A model generated the notes under the pieces. That model was not told where the DNA came from, searched no databases, and saw nothing but the letters and a program-made list of their open reading frames with translations. A stretch of DNA of 16,405 bases from the NCBI GenBank assembly GCA_021783175.1, contig JAJXUF010000070.1, forward strand, positions 1 to 16,405. The letters run 5' to 3'. This document shows, in pieces, positions 16,238 through 16,405 of this stretch. This stretch comes from Pseudomonadota bacterium (lineage in GTDB: Bacteria > Pseudomonadota > Gammaproteobacteria > Acidiferrobacterales > UBA6901). The position numbers and the translations under genes are program-made. Each line of letters starts with the position of its first letter. Positions within the stretch are counted from its first letter, which is position 1.

Positions 16238-16405
16238 ATGCGCAAATTGATCAAATGGAAGTGGCCGCTGGTTGCATTGATGATAATCGCGCTTGCAGTC
16301 GGAATGTTTTTTTACTGGCGCCATTCTGAAATCTATCCCAGCACCGAAGACGCTTACGTCAGCGCGCACGTCGTGCAGGTAGCGCCACAGATTACCGGAC
16401 CCATT
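16238..16405 (+). CDS. HlyD/EmrA-type membrane fusion protein (3' truncated by window edge)
   Basis: Only the first 56 residues are present and the frame is open to the window end. There is a short basic N-terminus, one membrane helix at about 9-27 (LVALMIIALAVGMFFYW) and then the EmrA signature PSTEDAYVSAHVVQVAPQITGPI. That signature starts the first beta strand of the periplasmic adaptor. Such proteins link an inner-membrane MFS pump (EmrB) to an outer-membrane channel. GGGGAA lies upstream of the ATG at a workable distance. The EmrB partner is expected just beyond the window. The DHA2 exporter at 10772-12184 is another candidate but lies some 4 kb away behind an unrelated operon. Confidence 0.88.
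   Translation, partial: MRKLIKWKWPLVALMIIALAVGMFFYWRHSEIYPSTEDAYVSAHVVQVAPQITGPI

Overview
The window looks like chromosome of a moderately GC-rich Pseudomonadota bacterium, probably beta- or gammaproteobacterial. This is inferred from protein style: a full-length MetH, a YciA-like thioesterase, a MarR-EmrA unit and IS66 debris. No rRNA, tRNA, CRISPR array, phage gene or plasmid gene was recognised. Neither edge is a natural boundary: a partial ATP-grasp gene runs in from the left and a partial HlyD/EmrA gene runs off the right.

Layout. 1-1260 (+): the 3' part of a D-Ala-D-Ala ligase-like ATP-grasp enzyme, then an acyl-CoA thioesterase. 1540-4686 (+): the complete AmmeMemoRadiSam set in the order B (Memo), A (AMMECR1), radical SAM enzyme, with overlapping stop/start codons, followed 15 bases later by a dienelactone-hydrolase-like protein. 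4717-5880 (-): a two-CBS-domain protein and a type I phosphoribosyltransferase, convergent with the hydrolase. 6051-9761 (+): metH, divergent from the phosphoribosyltransferase. 9810-12184 (+): an isochorismatase-fold protein lacking the usual cysteine, a small membrane protein and a DHA2-type MFS exporter. 12185-12652: no gene, with a clear terminator for the genes to its right. 12653-14711 (-): two exported substrate-binding proteins in tandem, without permease or ATPase. About 14950-15575 (-): a decayed IS66 element (tnpB and tnpC fragments). 15751-16405 (+): a MarR-family regulator behind a palindromic operator/promoter, then the start of an EmrA-like membrane fusion protein.

How the genes may work together. 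The tight coupling of amrB, amrA and amrS points to one pathway whose reaction is still not settled. The hydrolase, the CBS protein and the phosphoribosyltransferase probably form a second functional group, because the hydrolase and phosphoribosyltransferase domains are known as fusions elsewhere. The two binding proteins form a self-contained two-gene operon with its own promoter candidate, ribosome binding sites and terminator. They are the most promising poorly described unit here. The right edge is a standard self-regulated multidrug efflux operon.
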